Part shown: positions 35,350 to 46,043 of the stretch, piece by piece
Position numbering within the stretch: the stretch's first letter is position 1
How the letters are laid out: the number at the start of each line of letters is the position of its first letter
DNA from: Streptomyces sp. NBC_00457
Lineage (GTDB): Bacteria; Actinomycetota; Actinomycetes; Streptomycetales; Streptomycetaceae
Length of the DNA: 64,000 nucleotides
NCBI RefSeq assembly: GCF_036014015.1
Contig: NZ_CP107905.1
Coordinates: 558,001 to 622,000, forward strand
Direction of reading: 5' to 3'
Program-made: the position numbers and the translations under genes
The notes under the pieces: model-generated
What the model was told of the DNA's origin: nothing
What the model saw: the letters and a program-made list of their open reading frames with translations, nothing else
Databases searched by the model: none

Positions 35350-36048
35350 TCAGGACCAGGCGATCTCGCCATGCCGGGAGACGAAGCGTCCGGTACCGGC
35401 GCCGGGCCCCTCGGTGGCCAGGGCGACGATCGCGTCCGTGCCCTCGGTGACGGTTTGGGGGCCGCTGTGACCGTTGAGGTCGGTCGCGGTGTAGCCGGGG
35501 TCGGCGGCGTTGACGCGGATGTCCTTGAGCCCCTTCGCGTACTGCGTGGTCAGCATCGTCAGGGCCGCCTTCGACGAGGTGTACAGCGGCGCGACGACAC
35601 GCGACTCGGGCCGGTCGGGATCGTGGGTGAGGGCGAGGGAGCCCATGCCGCTGCTGACGTTGACGATCACAGGGTCGTCCGAGCGGCGCAGCAGCGGCAG
35701 GAACGCGGTGGTGGTGCGGACCACGCCGATGACGTTGATGTCCAGGACGGCGCGGGCGTCGGCGGCGGTGAGGTCGCCGGGATCGCCTACGGGGCCGTGC
35801 ACACCGGCGTTGTTGATCAGGACGTCGATCCTGCCCTCGTGTTCGGCGACGTCCGCGGCCGCGGCGGCCACGGAGGCGTCGTCGGTCACGTCGATGGGGA
35901 CGTAGCGGGCGCCGAGCGCGGCAGCGGCCTCCTCGCCCCTCTCGCGGTCACGGGCTCCCACGAGCACGGCATGGCCGTACTCGATCAGGCGGCGGGCGGT
36001 CTCGCGGCCGAGACCCTTGTTGGCTCCGGTGATGAAGGTGATCGTCAT
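35350..36048 (-). CDS. short-chain dehydrogenase/reductase
   Basis: A 232-residue classical SDR: cofactor loop TGANKGLGRETA, NNAG near residue 85, catalytic Ser in VNVSSGMGS and the YTSSKAA catalytic Tyr/Lys. The NAD(P)H preference is unclear. The ATG at 36048 (MTITFITG) is chosen because the Rossmann strand begins there. It is divergent from the XRE regulator at 36154, about 105 bases away, which is its likely controller. Confidence 0.9.
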   Translation of the reverse strand: MTITFITGANKGLGRETARRLIEYGHAVLVGARDRERGEEAAAALGARYVPIDVTDDASVAAAAADVAEHEGRIDVLINNAGVHGPVGDPGDLTAADARAVLDINVIGVVRTTTAFLPLLRRSDDPVIVNVSSGMGSLALTHDPDRPESRVVAPLYTSSKAALTMLTTQYAKGLKDIRVNAADPGYTATDLNGHSGPQTVTEGTDAIVALATEGPGAGTGRFVSRHGEIAWS

Positions 36049-36153
36049 GCCTTCGATCCTGGTCCCGGCCGGTAAGGCGGACCAGGGAGGCTTCGACGGT
36101 AGGACGACCAGTACCACCCTCGCGCCCCCACAGACGACCGGGGATGCGGGACG

Positions 36154-37029
36154 ATGGAGATCATGTCGATGTCACCCGGAACCGGACTGGGCGCGGTGCT
36201 CCGCACATGGCGGGACCGGCTGCCCCCGTCGGCCGCCGGGCTGCCGGTGGCCCGCGGGCGCCGGGCGGTGGGGCTGCGGCGGGAAGAACTGGCCGAACTG
36301 GCCGGGGTGTCGGTCGACTACATCGTGCGCCTGGAACAAGGACGGGCCACGACACCCTCGGCATCGGTGGTGGCGTCCCTGGCGCGCGCCCTGCAACTGT
36401 CCATCGCCGAGCGGGACCACCTGTACCGGCTGGCCCAGCTCGTACCGCCGGTGGACGGCACGATCTCCGACCATCTGCCGCCCGGCATGCAGCGGGTCCT
36501 CGCCCGCCTCGGGGACGTGGCGGTCGCCGTGTTCGCGGCGGACTGGCAACTGGTGTGGTGGAACCGTGGGTGGGCCGCCCTGCTGGGCGACCCCTCCCCC
36601 ACCCCGCCCCGGCTGCGCAACTTCGCCCGCGACAGATTCCCGGTCGACGGCGCCTCCCCCCGCCTCGCGCTGTGGCCGGTGACCGAGGCGGACCGCGACG
36701 CCACCGACGCCGCCGTCGTCTCCGACCTGCGCCGCGCCACCGGCCGCTTCCCCGAGGACAGCCGCCTGGCCGCGCTGATCCGCGAACTGAACGCGGGCAA
36801 CAGGAAGTTCGCCGCGCTGTGGGCGACGGGAGAGGTGGCCGCGCACCGCGAGGACCACAAGACGATCGACCACCCGTCGGTGGGCCCCATCACGGTGGAC
36901 TGCGACGTCCTGACCGACGGCGACTCCGAGCTCAAGATCGTCATCATGACCGCGGCGCCCGCCAGCGAGGACGAGACCAAACTCCACCTCACCGCCGTCG
37001 CCGGCCCACCGGCCACCACGCACAACTGA
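36154..37029 (+). CDS. XRE-family regulator with MmyB-like ligand domain
   Basis: 291 residues. An N-terminal helix-turn-helix (GLRREELAELAGVSVDYIVRLEQGRATTPSASVVASLARAL) is followed by the MmyB-like domain (VFAADWQLVWWNRGWAALLGD), which in related proteins binds a fatty-acid-like ligand. Such genes commonly sit divergent to an SDR gene, as here, and repress it. Start codons at 36154, 36163 and 36169 are all in frame; GGAG precedes the second. A hairpin follows the stop. Confidence 0.87.
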   Translation: MEIMSMSPGTGLGAVLRTWRDRLPPSAAGLPVARGRRAVGLRREELAELAGVSVDYIVRLEQGRATTPSASVVASLARALQLSIAERDHLYRLAQLVPPVDGTISDHLPPGMQRVLARLGDVAVAVFAADWQLVWWNRGWAALLGDPSPTPPRLRNFARDRFPVDGASPRLALWPVTEADRDATDAAVVSDLRRATGRFPEDSRLAALIRELNAGNRKFAALWATGEVAAHREDHKTIDHPSVGPITVDCDVLTDGDSELKIVIMTAAPASEDETKLHLTAVAGPPATTHN

Positions 37030-37050
37030 CCCGCGCGGAAAAAGCGCAAA

Positions 37051-37076
37051 GGCAAGGAGAGTGTGTACTCCTTGCC
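37051..37076. terminator. hairpin downstream of the XRE gene
   Basis: A perfect 9-bp stem GGCAAGGAG/CTCCTTGCC with an 8-base loop, 21 bases after the stop codon. It insulates the rox promoter region. Confidence 0.65.
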
Positions 37077-37099
37077 ACTCTCAACCTATAGCGCACTGG

Positions 37100-37118
37100 G
37101 GGGCTTGCGGCAAGGCCC
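37100..37118. promoter_or_regulatory. rifamycin-associated element (RAE) upstream of rox
   Basis: GGGGCTTGCGGCAAGGCCC, a 19-base imperfect inverted repeat 61 bases before the rox start. It matches the rifamycin-associated element reported upstream of many actinobacterial rifamycin-resistance genes, as I remember it, and would confer rifamycin-inducible expression. Confidence 0.8.
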
Positions 37119-37137
37119 CGGTCGGGCCGCAGAATGA

Positions 37138-38607
<1,470 letters not shown>

Positions 38608-38651
38608 CGCAGTGGCGCGCACGTTCGCCGCCCCCGCGGCCTGCCGTGTCT

Positions 38652-40376
38652 TCAGATCCACGTGTCGAGCCACATCCTCGCGCGCCAGTCGGCGTACGGG
38701 ATCGTCTGGCCCATGTAGACCGGGAAGAAGTAGATGAAGTTCCAGGCGATGAGCAGCACGAGCGCGCCCGCCGCCACCGTCCCCTGTATGCGACGCTTCT
38801 CAGCCGCCCCCGGCGGCCCCAGCACCGCTCCCAGCATCATCGTCACGGCCAGGCTCAGGTACGGCACGAAGACGACGGCGTAGAAGGAGAAGATCGTACG
38901 GTCCTGGTACAGGAACCAGGGCAGGTAACCGGCGCTCACCGCACAGAGGATGGCGCCGGCACGCCAGTCGCGGCGCAGTGCCCATCGGTAGAGCAGGTAG
39001 ATGAGTGCGCAGCACGCCGACCACCACAGGAGCGGCGTGCCGAGCGCGAGGATCGTCTGTGAGCAGTCGGTCGTCGCGGTGCAGCCGTCCTTCCCGGGCG
39101 CCGGCGACTCGTAGTGGAAGAGCACGGGGCGGCCGAGGACCAGCCAACTCCAGGGATTGGACTCGTACTTGTGGGGAGTGTGCAGTCCCACGTTGAACTG
39201 GTAGACCCCGTACTCGTAGTGCCACAGGCTGCGCAGCGGAGCCGGAATCCACGACCAGGTGCCGCCGCGGCCGTCCGCCCAGTGGCGTCCGTAACCGTTG
39301 CCGGACAGGAACCAGCCGCTCCATGTCGCCACATACGTCACCACACTGACCGCGGCGACGGACAGCACCGACCAGCCGAGGTCCTTGCGCAACACCGCGC
39401 GATACGGGCGGCGCGCCCCCGCCACGCGGCGGGCGCCGACGTCCCACAGCAGGGTCAGTGCCACGAAGAAGACCAGGAAATACAGGCCGCTCCATTTACT
39501 CGAAGCCGCCAGTCCCAGGCAGACACCGGCCGCGAGCCGCCATGGACGCAAGCCCGTCCCGGCATGATCACCCGTGTTCCCGTCCGGACGCGTACGGCCG
39601 TCCTCGCCGACCGGCAAGGCCGCCGCGAGCCGGGCCCGCGCCTGGTCCCGGTCGATCAGCAGACATCCGAACGCCGCGAGCACGAAGAACATGACGACGA
39701 GGTCCAGCAGAGCGGTACGGCTCATCACCACATGCAGGCCGTCCATCGCCAGCAGTGCGCCGGCCAGGCAGCCCAGCATCGTCGAACGGAACAGGCGGCG
39801 GCCTATTCGGCACAGCATCAGCACCGACAGCGTGCCCAGGAGCGCCGTCATGAAGCGCCAGCCGAACGGGTCGAGGCCGAACATCCCCTCACCGAGGGCG
39901 ATCACCCACTTGCCCATGGGCGGGTGTGCGACGAAGGCCCCGGTGTCGGTAAGAGAGATCACCTGGGGGTCCGCGAGTACCTGCGGGTCGGCGATCTTAC
40001 GGTCCGGCCAGGTGCCCTCGTAGCCGAACCGCAGCAGGGACCAGGCGTCCTTGGCGTAGTAGGTCTCGTCGAAGACGAAGGCATGAGGACGGCCGAGCTG
40101 CCAGAAACGTATCGCTCCGGCCAATACGGCGACGAGTACCGGCCCCAGCCAGTCCATCGCCCTCCCGAGGCGGTGGGCCGGTGCCGGGCCGAGCCCCAGG
40201 AATTCCCAGAGGCGAGTGGACGGCTTCGGAAAGGGCGGAACCAGGCGCTCGCGGGTGTCGGTCCGGGGGCGTTCGGTGTATCCGAACTGGCGAAGCCGGT
40301 AACGCCAGTTGGTGGGCGGCGTTGCCGGACGGGTGCCTTCAAGGACATGGGAACGGGGCGCGTTGCTACTCGTCAC
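38652..40376 (-). CDS. pmt: dolichyl-phosphate-mannose-type protein O-mannosyltransferase
   Basis: A 574-residue GT39 membrane glycosyltransferase that transfers mannose from polyprenyl-phosphate-mannose to Ser/Thr of secreted proteins. A cytoplasmic N-terminus is followed by the first helix, and the first extracytoplasmic loop carries FVFDETYYAKDAWSLL with the catalytic DE pair. About ten transmembrane helices follow, with VAHPPMGKW and the late PYADWRARMWLDTWI. The GTG at 40376 follows AAGG. This is probably the housekeeping Pmt, as its length and motifs are standard. Confidence 0.92.
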   Translation of the reverse strand: MTSSNAPRSHVLEGTRPATPPTNWRYRLRQFGYTERPRTDTRERLVPPFPKPSTRLWEFLGLGPAPAHRLGRAMDWLGPVLVAVLAGAIRFWQLGRPHAFVFDETYYAKDAWSLLRFGYEGTWPDRKIADPQVLADPQVISLTDTGAFVAHPPMGKWVIALGEGMFGLDPFGWRFMTALLGTLSVLMLCRIGRRLFRSTMLGCLAGALLAMDGLHVVMSRTALLDLVVMFFVLAAFGCLLIDRDQARARLAAALPVGEDGRTRPDGNTGDHAGTGLRPWRLAAGVCLGLAASSKWSGLYFLVFFVALTLLWDVGARRVAGARRPYRAVLRKDLGWSVLSVAAVSVVTYVATWSGWFLSGNGYGRHWADGRGGTWSWIPAPLRSLWHYEYGVYQFNVGLHTPHKYESNPWSWLVLGRPVLFHYESPAPGKDGCTATTDCSQTILALGTPLLWWSACCALIYLLYRWALRRDWRAGAILCAVSAGYLPWFLYQDRTIFSFYAVVFVPYLSLAVTMMLGAVLGPPGAAEKRRIQGTVAAGALVLLIAWNFIYFFPVYMGQTIPYADWRARMWLDTWI

Positions 40377-40458
40377 CGGATGACCTTAAGCAGTGACGTG
40401 GGCGGAGTAGTGGTGATCTGCGTTCTTGCCGGGCGCCCGCAATGCAGCCAACGCAACC

Positions 40459-40752
40459 TCACCGGTATGGTCGGCCCCAAGGGTCGGGGTACCGGATTCC
40501 CTGATGCGTTCGACCGCACGCAGGGTTGGGACATTTCAGTGTTTCAGACGCAGGATCCAGAACCGGCCAGATATAGCCGCAGTAGGCGCACGAGAGCGTA
40601 TATGCCGGATGCGGCGCCGACACGGTTTTCCTTCGAGGCGGCTCCGTGGGCTCATCCGCGTCACGCATGCTCCACACCCAATATGCCCACATCAGCAGCA
40701 GCATCCCGAGAACGGCACCTGATCCGATCCAGCCAACGACATCGTCTGACAT
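40459..40752 (-). CDS. small membrane protein with zinc ribbon
   Basis: 97 residues: one transmembrane helix at the N-terminus (VGWIGSGAVLGMLLLMWAYWVW), a Pro/Arg-rich linker, and a cytoplasmic zinc ribbon with CAYCGYIWP ... CPNPAC (CxxC and CxxxxC). The ATG at 40752 has AAGGGA upstream. It lies 63 bases after the Cys-rich gene below and probably forms an operon with it. Function unknown. Confidence 0.72.
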   Translation of the reverse strand: MSDDVVGWIGSGAVLGMLLLMWAYWVWSMRDADEPTEPPRRKTVSAPHPAYTLSCAYCGYIWPVLDPASETLKCPNPACGRTHQGIRYPDPWGRPYR

Positions 40753-40815
40753 GGCTCAGTCCCTTCTCTGTCGCCCTCTCCCGTCGAGGGGCCAAAAAAG
40801 CGGAGCCCGGTTCCG

Positions 40816-41253
40816 TCAACCGGCCTGTTTCGGCCGGAAGATGCCTCCGCAGCTTTGGTGCCTGGCCGGCCGCCGGCCGTGCCCGGTGACCTTGTCCACG
40901 CACACATGGCACATCCAGGAATCGCAGCGATCGCACCGCCGCGCGTAGAGCTGGGCGCTGACATCGGCCATCGGCCCAGCGAGATCCTCCTGGGTCAGAC
41001 CGAGGTTCGCGGCGATGTCCCATATGCCCTGCTCCCCCATCGGGTCGGGACGCAAGTCCTCAGGATCGATGGTTCGTCGGCAACTCACACATTTCGGATG
41101 CGGTTCAATGCGGTGGGACTTCTCCGTTCCGAGGTTGCCCGCTTGCTTCGGGGTTGACTCAGGTTCGGGTTCTGGTCCCTTCTCGGGAGCTGCCATGTCC
41201 CGGGATTCGCCGGTTGGTTGACTCTTCTTGCCTCTCCTGCGGAACCATTGCAT
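40816..41253 (-). CDS. Cys-rich (putative zinc-binding) protein
   Basis: 145 residues. A charged Pro/Glu-rich N-terminus (residues 1-50) is followed by CVSCRRTI, then CDRCDSWMCHVCVDK and a late His/Cys (HQSCGG), enough for one or two zinc sites. A RING- or ribbon-like protein-interaction role is possible; no named family is recognised. The ATG at 41253 lacks a strong ribosome-binding site. It is upstream of, and co-oriented with, the zinc-ribbon membrane protein. Confidence 0.68.
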   Translation of the reverse strand: MQWFRRRGKKSQPTGESRDMAAPEKGPEPEPESTPKQAGNLGTEKSHRIEPHPKCVSCRRTIDPEDLRPDPMGEQGIWDIAANLGLTQEDLAGPMADVSAQLYARRCDRCDSWMCHVCVDKVTGHGRRPARHQSCGGIFRPKQAG

Positions 41254-41365
41254 GGGGCGGATCGTAGTGGCGGGGATCGGGACCCCTCCCGAAGCTGGGA
41301 CAGTGCGTCATATGGCGCGTCCGTGTCGCCGGCGGTGGTGTCGGCGGGGCGGTGCGTGGCGACGC

Positions 41366-42130
41366 CTACGAGATCTCGGTCTCAGCCGTCGAAGCCCGAC
41401 GCGACTGTCCCCAATTCCTCATAGCCGGACCTGAATCGGGCGCCCGTTCCACGGCCCAGCGCCGCAAGGCAAGCCCAAAGCCCACTCCGGCGATCAGCGC
41501 GGGAACGGCCAACTCGGTTGCCAGCGATGCCACCCAGTCGGGGTTCATCTGCCGCGTCAGGCCGCTGGTGTACTGGCAGGTCGCCTGCGGCGGGAAGAAG
41601 CTGTACTCCAGCGTCTTCGGCGCCTGGGTCCCCCAGTCCGCCCCTGCCGCACAGGCCGACGACGGCCCCGCGACCAGCCACCATCCGGCGAACGCGTAGA
41701 CCATGAGGAAGACGGAGCCGAGCACGAAGAACGCCGCTCCCGTACGGCGGAGTTTCGCGGACCTGGACATCGGCACGACGAGCTCGCTGCCGAGTGGCGG
41801 ATCGAGACACTCGGCGATCAGGGCCACGAGCAGACAGACGACCAGGACCAGAAAGCTGCCCCAGAGCAGCACGTTGAGCACTCCCCCGCCGCCGATCGAG
41901 GAGACCTCTCCGTACTGGAACTCGCAGATGGTGGCCGGCGGAAACGCCTGATCCCGCACCCGCAGGAGCCGGCCCGGCCCCTGCGTCAGCCCGTGCTGGC
42001 ACCGCTCGTCGAACTCCATCATGCCGAACACGGCGATGGCCGAGCCGACCACCACAGCCCCGAAGGAGATTCCTGCCGCGGCCCATAAGCCGCCCGTCCG
42101 GTAGCCCCCATGCGTACGCGCGTTTGACAT
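41366..42130 (-). CDS. four-helix membrane protein, unknown
   Basis: 254 residues with hydrophobic helices near 15-38, 84-107, 130-155 and 210-230. Extracytoplasmic loops carry cysteines (CQHG, CEFQYG, SSACAAGADWG, CQYTS) that could form disulphides. The cytoplasmic tail is basic. No family is recognised. The ATG at 42130 is the first in frame. It is transcribed alone. Confidence 0.7.
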   Translation of the reverse strand: MSNARTHGGYRTGGLWAAAGISFGAVVVGSAIAVFGMMEFDERCQHGLTQGPGRLLRVRDQAFPPATICEFQYGEVSSIGGGGVLNVLLWGSFLVLVVCLLVALIAECLDPPLGSELVVPMSRSAKLRRTGAAFFVLGSVFLMVYAFAGWWLVAGPSSACAAGADWGTQAPKTLEYSFFPPQATCQYTSGLTRQMNPDWVASLATELAVPALIAGVGFGLALRRWAVERAPDSGPAMRNWGQSRRASTAETEIS

Positions 42131-42203
42131 TCGCGCACAGTAACCGACCGCAGGCCCGGCGGCGGAAGCGCGCCGCCGGACGCTGCCGTTCGCCTCCGGA
42201 GGC

Positions 42204-42926
42204 TCAGTCCACGTCCCCGTAGGACGTGCCGATCTTCAGAGCGTCCACGTAGTGGTCCACCGAGTTCGAGTCGGCGCCGTAGACACCCCACTTCGGGTGG
42301 TTCTCGCTGTCGAAGGTCCGGCAGTTCCAGCGCTGGGTGCCGCTGTTGAAGGTCTGCTTGGCGCCGTTGAACCAGAGTTCGACCCAGCCGCCGCGCGTCT
42401 GGTCGGACAGGTGGAGGCCGATGACGATGTGGTTCCAGGCACCGGCGGAGACGGACCTAGTCCAGATCGTGTGCACGGTTCCGTCCGGTTGCCGCTGGAT
42501 CACCGTCAGCTTGCCGCCGATCATCTTGAGCACGACGGGCCAGTTCTGCTGGTGGTCGCCGTACGACTTCCACTGGAAGATCGCGTTGTTGTCGACCGTA
42601 CTGGAGAGCTTGCTGGCCCAGCCCAGGTAGCGGGTGCTGCCGTTGGTGAAGGTGTAGTCGTCGCCGCCCACGACGATGCCGCGGCTCTCGCAGCGGTTGG
42701 AGCCGGCCGGCTTGCGGTAGCGCCACACCTCGCCCCGCGCGGATTCGTCCACCGCGGTCACGCTGCCGGGCGCGCCGCAGTTGCTGCCGATGTGGCCGAA
42801 GACGCCGGTGCCGCGGGAGGCGTCGCCGTCCCAGATCACCGCGGCATGAGCCTGGCCGGCCAGCAGGGTCATGACGGCCGCGGCTGCGGTGCAGACGGTG
42901 GCGAGTGCTCTGCGCTTGGTGTTCAT
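42204..42926 (-). CDS. secreted polysaccharide lyase (heparin-lyase-I/PL20-like)
   Basis: 240 residues with a Sec signal peptide (MNTKRRALATVCTAAAAVMTLLAGQAHA). The beta-jelly-roll lyase domain starts AVIWDGDASRGTGVFG and contains IFQWKSYGD..QNWPVVLKM, WNHIVIGLHLSD and a C-terminal GVYGADS. These segments are typical of the heparin-lyase-I-like/PL20 clan that cleaves uronic-acid glycans by beta-elimination. The ATG at 42926 has GGAGGG upstream. It is downstream of the GH95 gene and shares its orientation, so a joint glycan-degradation role is plausible. Confidence 0.78.
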   Translation of the reverse strand: MNTKRRALATVCTAAAAVMTLLAGQAHAAVIWDGDASRGTGVFGHIGSNCGAPGSVTAVDESARGEVWRYRKPAGSNRCESRGIVVGGDDYTFTNGSTRYLGWASKLSSTVDNNAIFQWKSYGDHQQNWPVVLKMIGGKLTVIQRQPDGTVHTIWTRSVSAGAWNHIVIGLHLSDQTRGGWVELWFNGAKQTFNSGTQRWNCRTFDSENHPKWGVYGADSNSVDHYVDALKIGTSYGDVD

Positions 42927-42969
42927 ATGTGCCCTCCTGTGTCGATGGTGTCGATCGGTGGGGGGTCGG

Positions 42970-43017
42970 GCGTCACGGATGTCGAGCGTCACGGATGCCG
43001 GGCGTCACGGATGCCGG
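42970..43017. repeat. three tandem 16-bp repeats
   Basis: GCGTCACGGATGTCGA (42970-42985) followed by two exact copies of GCGTCACGGATGCCGG (42986-43001 and 43002-43017), between the GH95 and lyase genes. They may be operator iterons or replication slippage. Confidence 0.85.
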
Positions 43018-43023
43018 GCCTCG

Positions 43024-45333
43024 CTACGGCAGGCCCCAAGCCGGGGCGTCGCCGTTGGCCGGGACGTTCCGTGGTGTGAGTCGCGGCCGGTCGCCGCGCC
43101 GGGTCACGACGGCCGTACGGCCCCGGCGCACGCCGACGGCGATGGTTCCGTCGCCGCGGTCGCGGTACGGAAGCCGGGAGCCGTTCGCCTTTTCGCGGAC
43201 CTCGATATCGCCGTCGATTCCGTGCCGCAGCACCAGCGGTTCGCCCGCCTCGCTCGTCACAGCGATCCAGTCGGTCCGGCCGCCCGACCGGGAGGCGTCG
43301 ACGAGGAAGGCGCCCTGCGTACGGACCCGGGAGATCGAGACGTCGGGCCAGGTCGAGGAGACAGCGGGGAACACCCGCACCACGCCGCCGTGGCTCTGGG
43401 TGACCATGTCGAGCAGCGACTGGCCCGCGCTGATAGGGCTCTCCAGCGCGAAGTTGGAGCCCTCGCGGTACATGGTGTTCGGCGTCAGGGCGCAGTTGTC
43501 GACGACGTTGCCGTCCAGATAGAAGCGCAGATACGACAGCGCCTCCTCCGCGTTGCCGAACAGCGTCTCCATGGATGAGGCGGCGGCGAAGCTGTAGCCG
43601 TGCCAGCGCGCCTGCATCGAGGTCCAGTGGTCGAAGGTGCGCCGCTCCAGCTTCTCCTGGAGGGGGTACAGCCACAGCAGGTGGGAGAAGTGGCGGTGGG
43701 ATTCGGCGAGGGGGACGCCGGCGCCGATCATCACGCCGTTCTCGTTCTCGTGGTACGGGACCAAGCGGGCGAGGATGTCGCGCCATCGCCCGGCGTGCGG
43801 GTCGTCAAGGCGCAGTCGTTTCGCCGAGGCCAGCAGCGTCGCACAGCCCCACTTCAGCAGCGACAGGTCGTACGTGCAGTCGGCGGCGTTGGCGTACTCG
43901 GGCGAGCGGGTCTCGGGCAGGTGCAGCCTGCCGTCCGCGCCATCGGTGAGGAAGCGGGCGTGGTGGTTGACCGCCTTGGTGAGCACCGGGTGGATGACAT
44001 GGCGCAGCACCTTGTCGTCCATGTGGTGGCGGTAGGTGACCCAGGTGTTGTGCAGGGCCCAGATGAGGTTGCCGGTGTGGTCGTTGGGGTCGATGCCGGG
44101 ACGGCCGACGTAGCGCGGGCCGGAGCGCAGTTGCCAGTCGCCGGGGTGGCAGAGCGCGTATGTCTCGCCGTCGCGCAGCTCCGGCCGGATGTTGGTCTCC
44201 AGGTTCTCGTGGTAGCGGGCGAAGGTGGGCGTGATGGCGTCGAGTTCGCGGTGGTTGGAGCCGTTGGCCACCGGATAGGTGACCTGGACGTTGGTGTTCC
44301 ACCAGATGTTGGTCCAGCCGTTGCCCGACTCGGGGAACCAGGGGCCGAAGACCGGGGTGACCGGGCCGCCCGCGCGGGTGGCGCAGGCCAGCTTGTAGAG
44401 CTGGATCCAGTAGAAGCGCTGGACCTTCTTGTCGGGCACGGAGACCAGGCTGCGCCGGTAGAAACCGTGCCACCAGCGCCGGTGCCGTGTGATCTCGCGG
44501 TCCGGGGCGCCGTCGAGCGTTTCGTCGACCGCACGGACCGCCTGGTCGCGACCCGTCGAGTCCGGATAGCCGTACGCGATGGAGGCAGCCAGCAATCGCC
44601 GTGTACCAGAGCGGACCTCGCGCCAGGCGGTGGAGTAGCCGCCGCCCGCGTGCAGCGGCTGCTCGACCAGGCCGAGGGTGACGGCCGGGTCCGGGTTGCC
44701 GGTGTAGTCGGGTGGCAGGCGGATGGTGCGGGTCGTCCGCGCGGGCAGCGGGGTGAAGCCCCACGTCGCGGACTCCTCGCCCGCGGTGGGTTCGAGGCGG
44801 GCGAGGAGCACGTCGCGGTGGTTCAGGATCAGGGCGCTGAACTTCGCTCCCCCGCGCGTGGTCGTGATCGTGCCGGTCAGTTCGGCGTCGTCGAGGTCGA
44901 GCCGCCAGTCCACGGCGGTGATGGCGCCGGCGAAGGTGAGGGTGAGGTGGCCGACGCCGAGCCGCGAGTATCCGATCGCGGCTTCCCATTGGCCGCGCTG
45001 GTCCTGCACCAGACCGTTGTTGATCATGATGCGCAGGACGTTGTCCTCCCCCGGCTTCCGGTAGAGGTGCGCGGCCATGTAGCCGTTGCCCAGGAAGGGT
45101 CCCTCCTGCCAGCTGCCGGGGACGCGTTTCCATAACATCGCGGCGTCGTCGAGCAGTTCGCCGTGTACATCGCGCTGGTGTGAGCGACCTGCCCACGCCA
45201 CGGGGGAACCGGCCGCGAGCACGGCCGCTGAGCTGCCCGCGACGAAGGCCCGCCGGGAGATCAGCGCTGCCGATGCAGCTTCCACCGTTAAAGCTCCGAG
45301 GAATGTGTGTCTGAACGAGGATGATTCGGGCAT
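43024..45333 (-). CDS. secreted GH95-family glycoside hydrolase
   Basis: 769 residues. A Tat-type leader (ISRRAFVAGSSAAVLAAGSPVAWA, with the twin Arg in SRRAF) precedes a GH95-like N-terminal beta domain (LWKRVPGSWQEGPFLGNGYMAAHLY). An (alpha/alpha)6 catalytic domain follows, with NIWWNTNVQVTYPVANGSN, TGNLIWALHN, PETRSPEYANAADCTYD and SHRHFSHLLWLYP. GH95 members are alpha-fucosidases or alpha-galactosidases; the substrate here is not defined. The ATG at 45333 has AGGAG nine bases upstream; longer starts exist. It is paired with the downstream polysaccharide lyase. Confidence 0.82.
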   Translation of the reverse strand: MPESSSFRHTFLGALTVEAASAALISRRAFVAGSSAAVLAAGSPVAWAGRSHQRDVHGELLDDAAMLWKRVPGSWQEGPFLGNGYMAAHLYRKPGEDNVLRIMINNGLVQDQRGQWEAAIGYSRLGVGHLTLTFAGAITAVDWRLDLDDAELTGTITTTRGGAKFSALILNHRDVLLARLEPTAGEESATWGFTPLPARTTRTIRLPPDYTGNPDPAVTLGLVEQPLHAGGGYSTAWREVRSGTRRLLAASIAYGYPDSTGRDQAVRAVDETLDGAPDREITRHRRWWHGFYRRSLVSVPDKKVQRFYWIQLYKLACATRAGGPVTPVFGPWFPESGNGWTNIWWNTNVQVTYPVANGSNHRELDAITPTFARYHENLETNIRPELRDGETYALCHPGDWQLRSGPRYVGRPGIDPNDHTGNLIWALHNTWVTYRHHMDDKVLRHVIHPVLTKAVNHHARFLTDGADGRLHLPETRSPEYANAADCTYDLSLLKWGCATLLASAKRLRLDDPHAGRWRDILARLVPYHENENGVMIGAGVPLAESHRHFSHLLWLYPLQEKLERRTFDHWTSMQARWHGYSFAAASSMETLFGNAEEALSYLRFYLDGNVVDNCALTPNTMYREGSNFALESPISAGQSLLDMVTQSHGGVVRVFPAVSSTWPDVSISRVRTQGAFLVDASRSGGRTDWIAVTSEAGEPLVLRHGIDGDIEVREKANGSRLPYRDRGDGTIAVGVRRGRTAVVTRRGDRPRLTPRNVPANGDAPAWGLP

Positions 45334-45517
45334 GCGCCATCTCCTCATGCCGATACATTGGATGACCCGCAGAATCGGCGACATTACATGCACTCGTCAA
45401 GGCGCAGAACAAGAATTGATCGGGTGAATGAGGTCGGAACACGGGAGGATCAGGCAGCTGGCGGGGTCAGCGGCCAAGGAACATCCGATGACTTCCGCTA
45501 CTGACGTCCAACCTGAG

Positions 45518-45985
45518 TCAGTCGGCCCTTTCGACATACGACGCCAGATTGGCCAGCGAGGAACTGATCCCCTCCTCGTGGGCCGCCTGGTCGATGCCGG
45601 ACGGCACACCCGTGGCGGTGACGGTCACCTCGGTCCCGTCACCGACGGCAGCGAGGAACCAGGTCATCGTCATCGTGCCCGCGTAGGACGGGTCGTCGGC
45701 CTCGAACACCGCCCGCTGCACCACGCGTTCCGGCGGCACCAGGTCGGCGAATTCGACGTCGACGACGTCCGTCGCGTCCGACGTCTTGCCGGGGCTGTCG
45801 GTGGGATCGAGGTAGGTGAGGACCATCCGGAACCCGCCGCCGGGCTGGGGATCCCACCGCTCGACCCGCCCGCGCATGCCGTCCGGCGGCAACCATGCCT
45901 CGAGGGACTCCCGGTCGAGGAGGGCACCGTAGACAGCCGCCGGTGGAGCCTCGATCAGCCGGCTGGCGCGGTCGATCCTGTCCAT
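45518..45985 (-). CDS. SRPBCC/AHSA1-domain protein
   Basis: 155 residues with the START-like fold of the AHSA1 group: IEAPPAAVYGALLDRESLEAWLPPDGMRG at the N-terminus, GGGFRMVLTYLD in the middle, PPERVVQRAVFE, and a C-terminal helix (GISSSLANLASYVE). It probably binds a small hydrophobic ligand; no partner is evident. The ATG at 45985 has a weak ribosome-binding site. It stands 58 bases downstream of the mycothiol-type gene in the same direction. Confidence 0.85.
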   Translation of the reverse strand: MDRIDRASRLIEAPPAAVYGALLDRESLEAWLPPDGMRGRVERWDPQPGGGFRMVLTYLDPTDSPGKTSDATDVVDVEFADLVPPERVVQRAVFEADDPSYAGTMTMTWFLAAVGDGTEVTVTATGVPSGIDQAAHEEGISSSLANLASYVERAD

Positions 45986-46043
45986 GAGAAGAGTCTAGAA
46001 CCGGAGATCCCTCTCGTGGCGGCTCTTGTGGAGTCGGCCGCGG

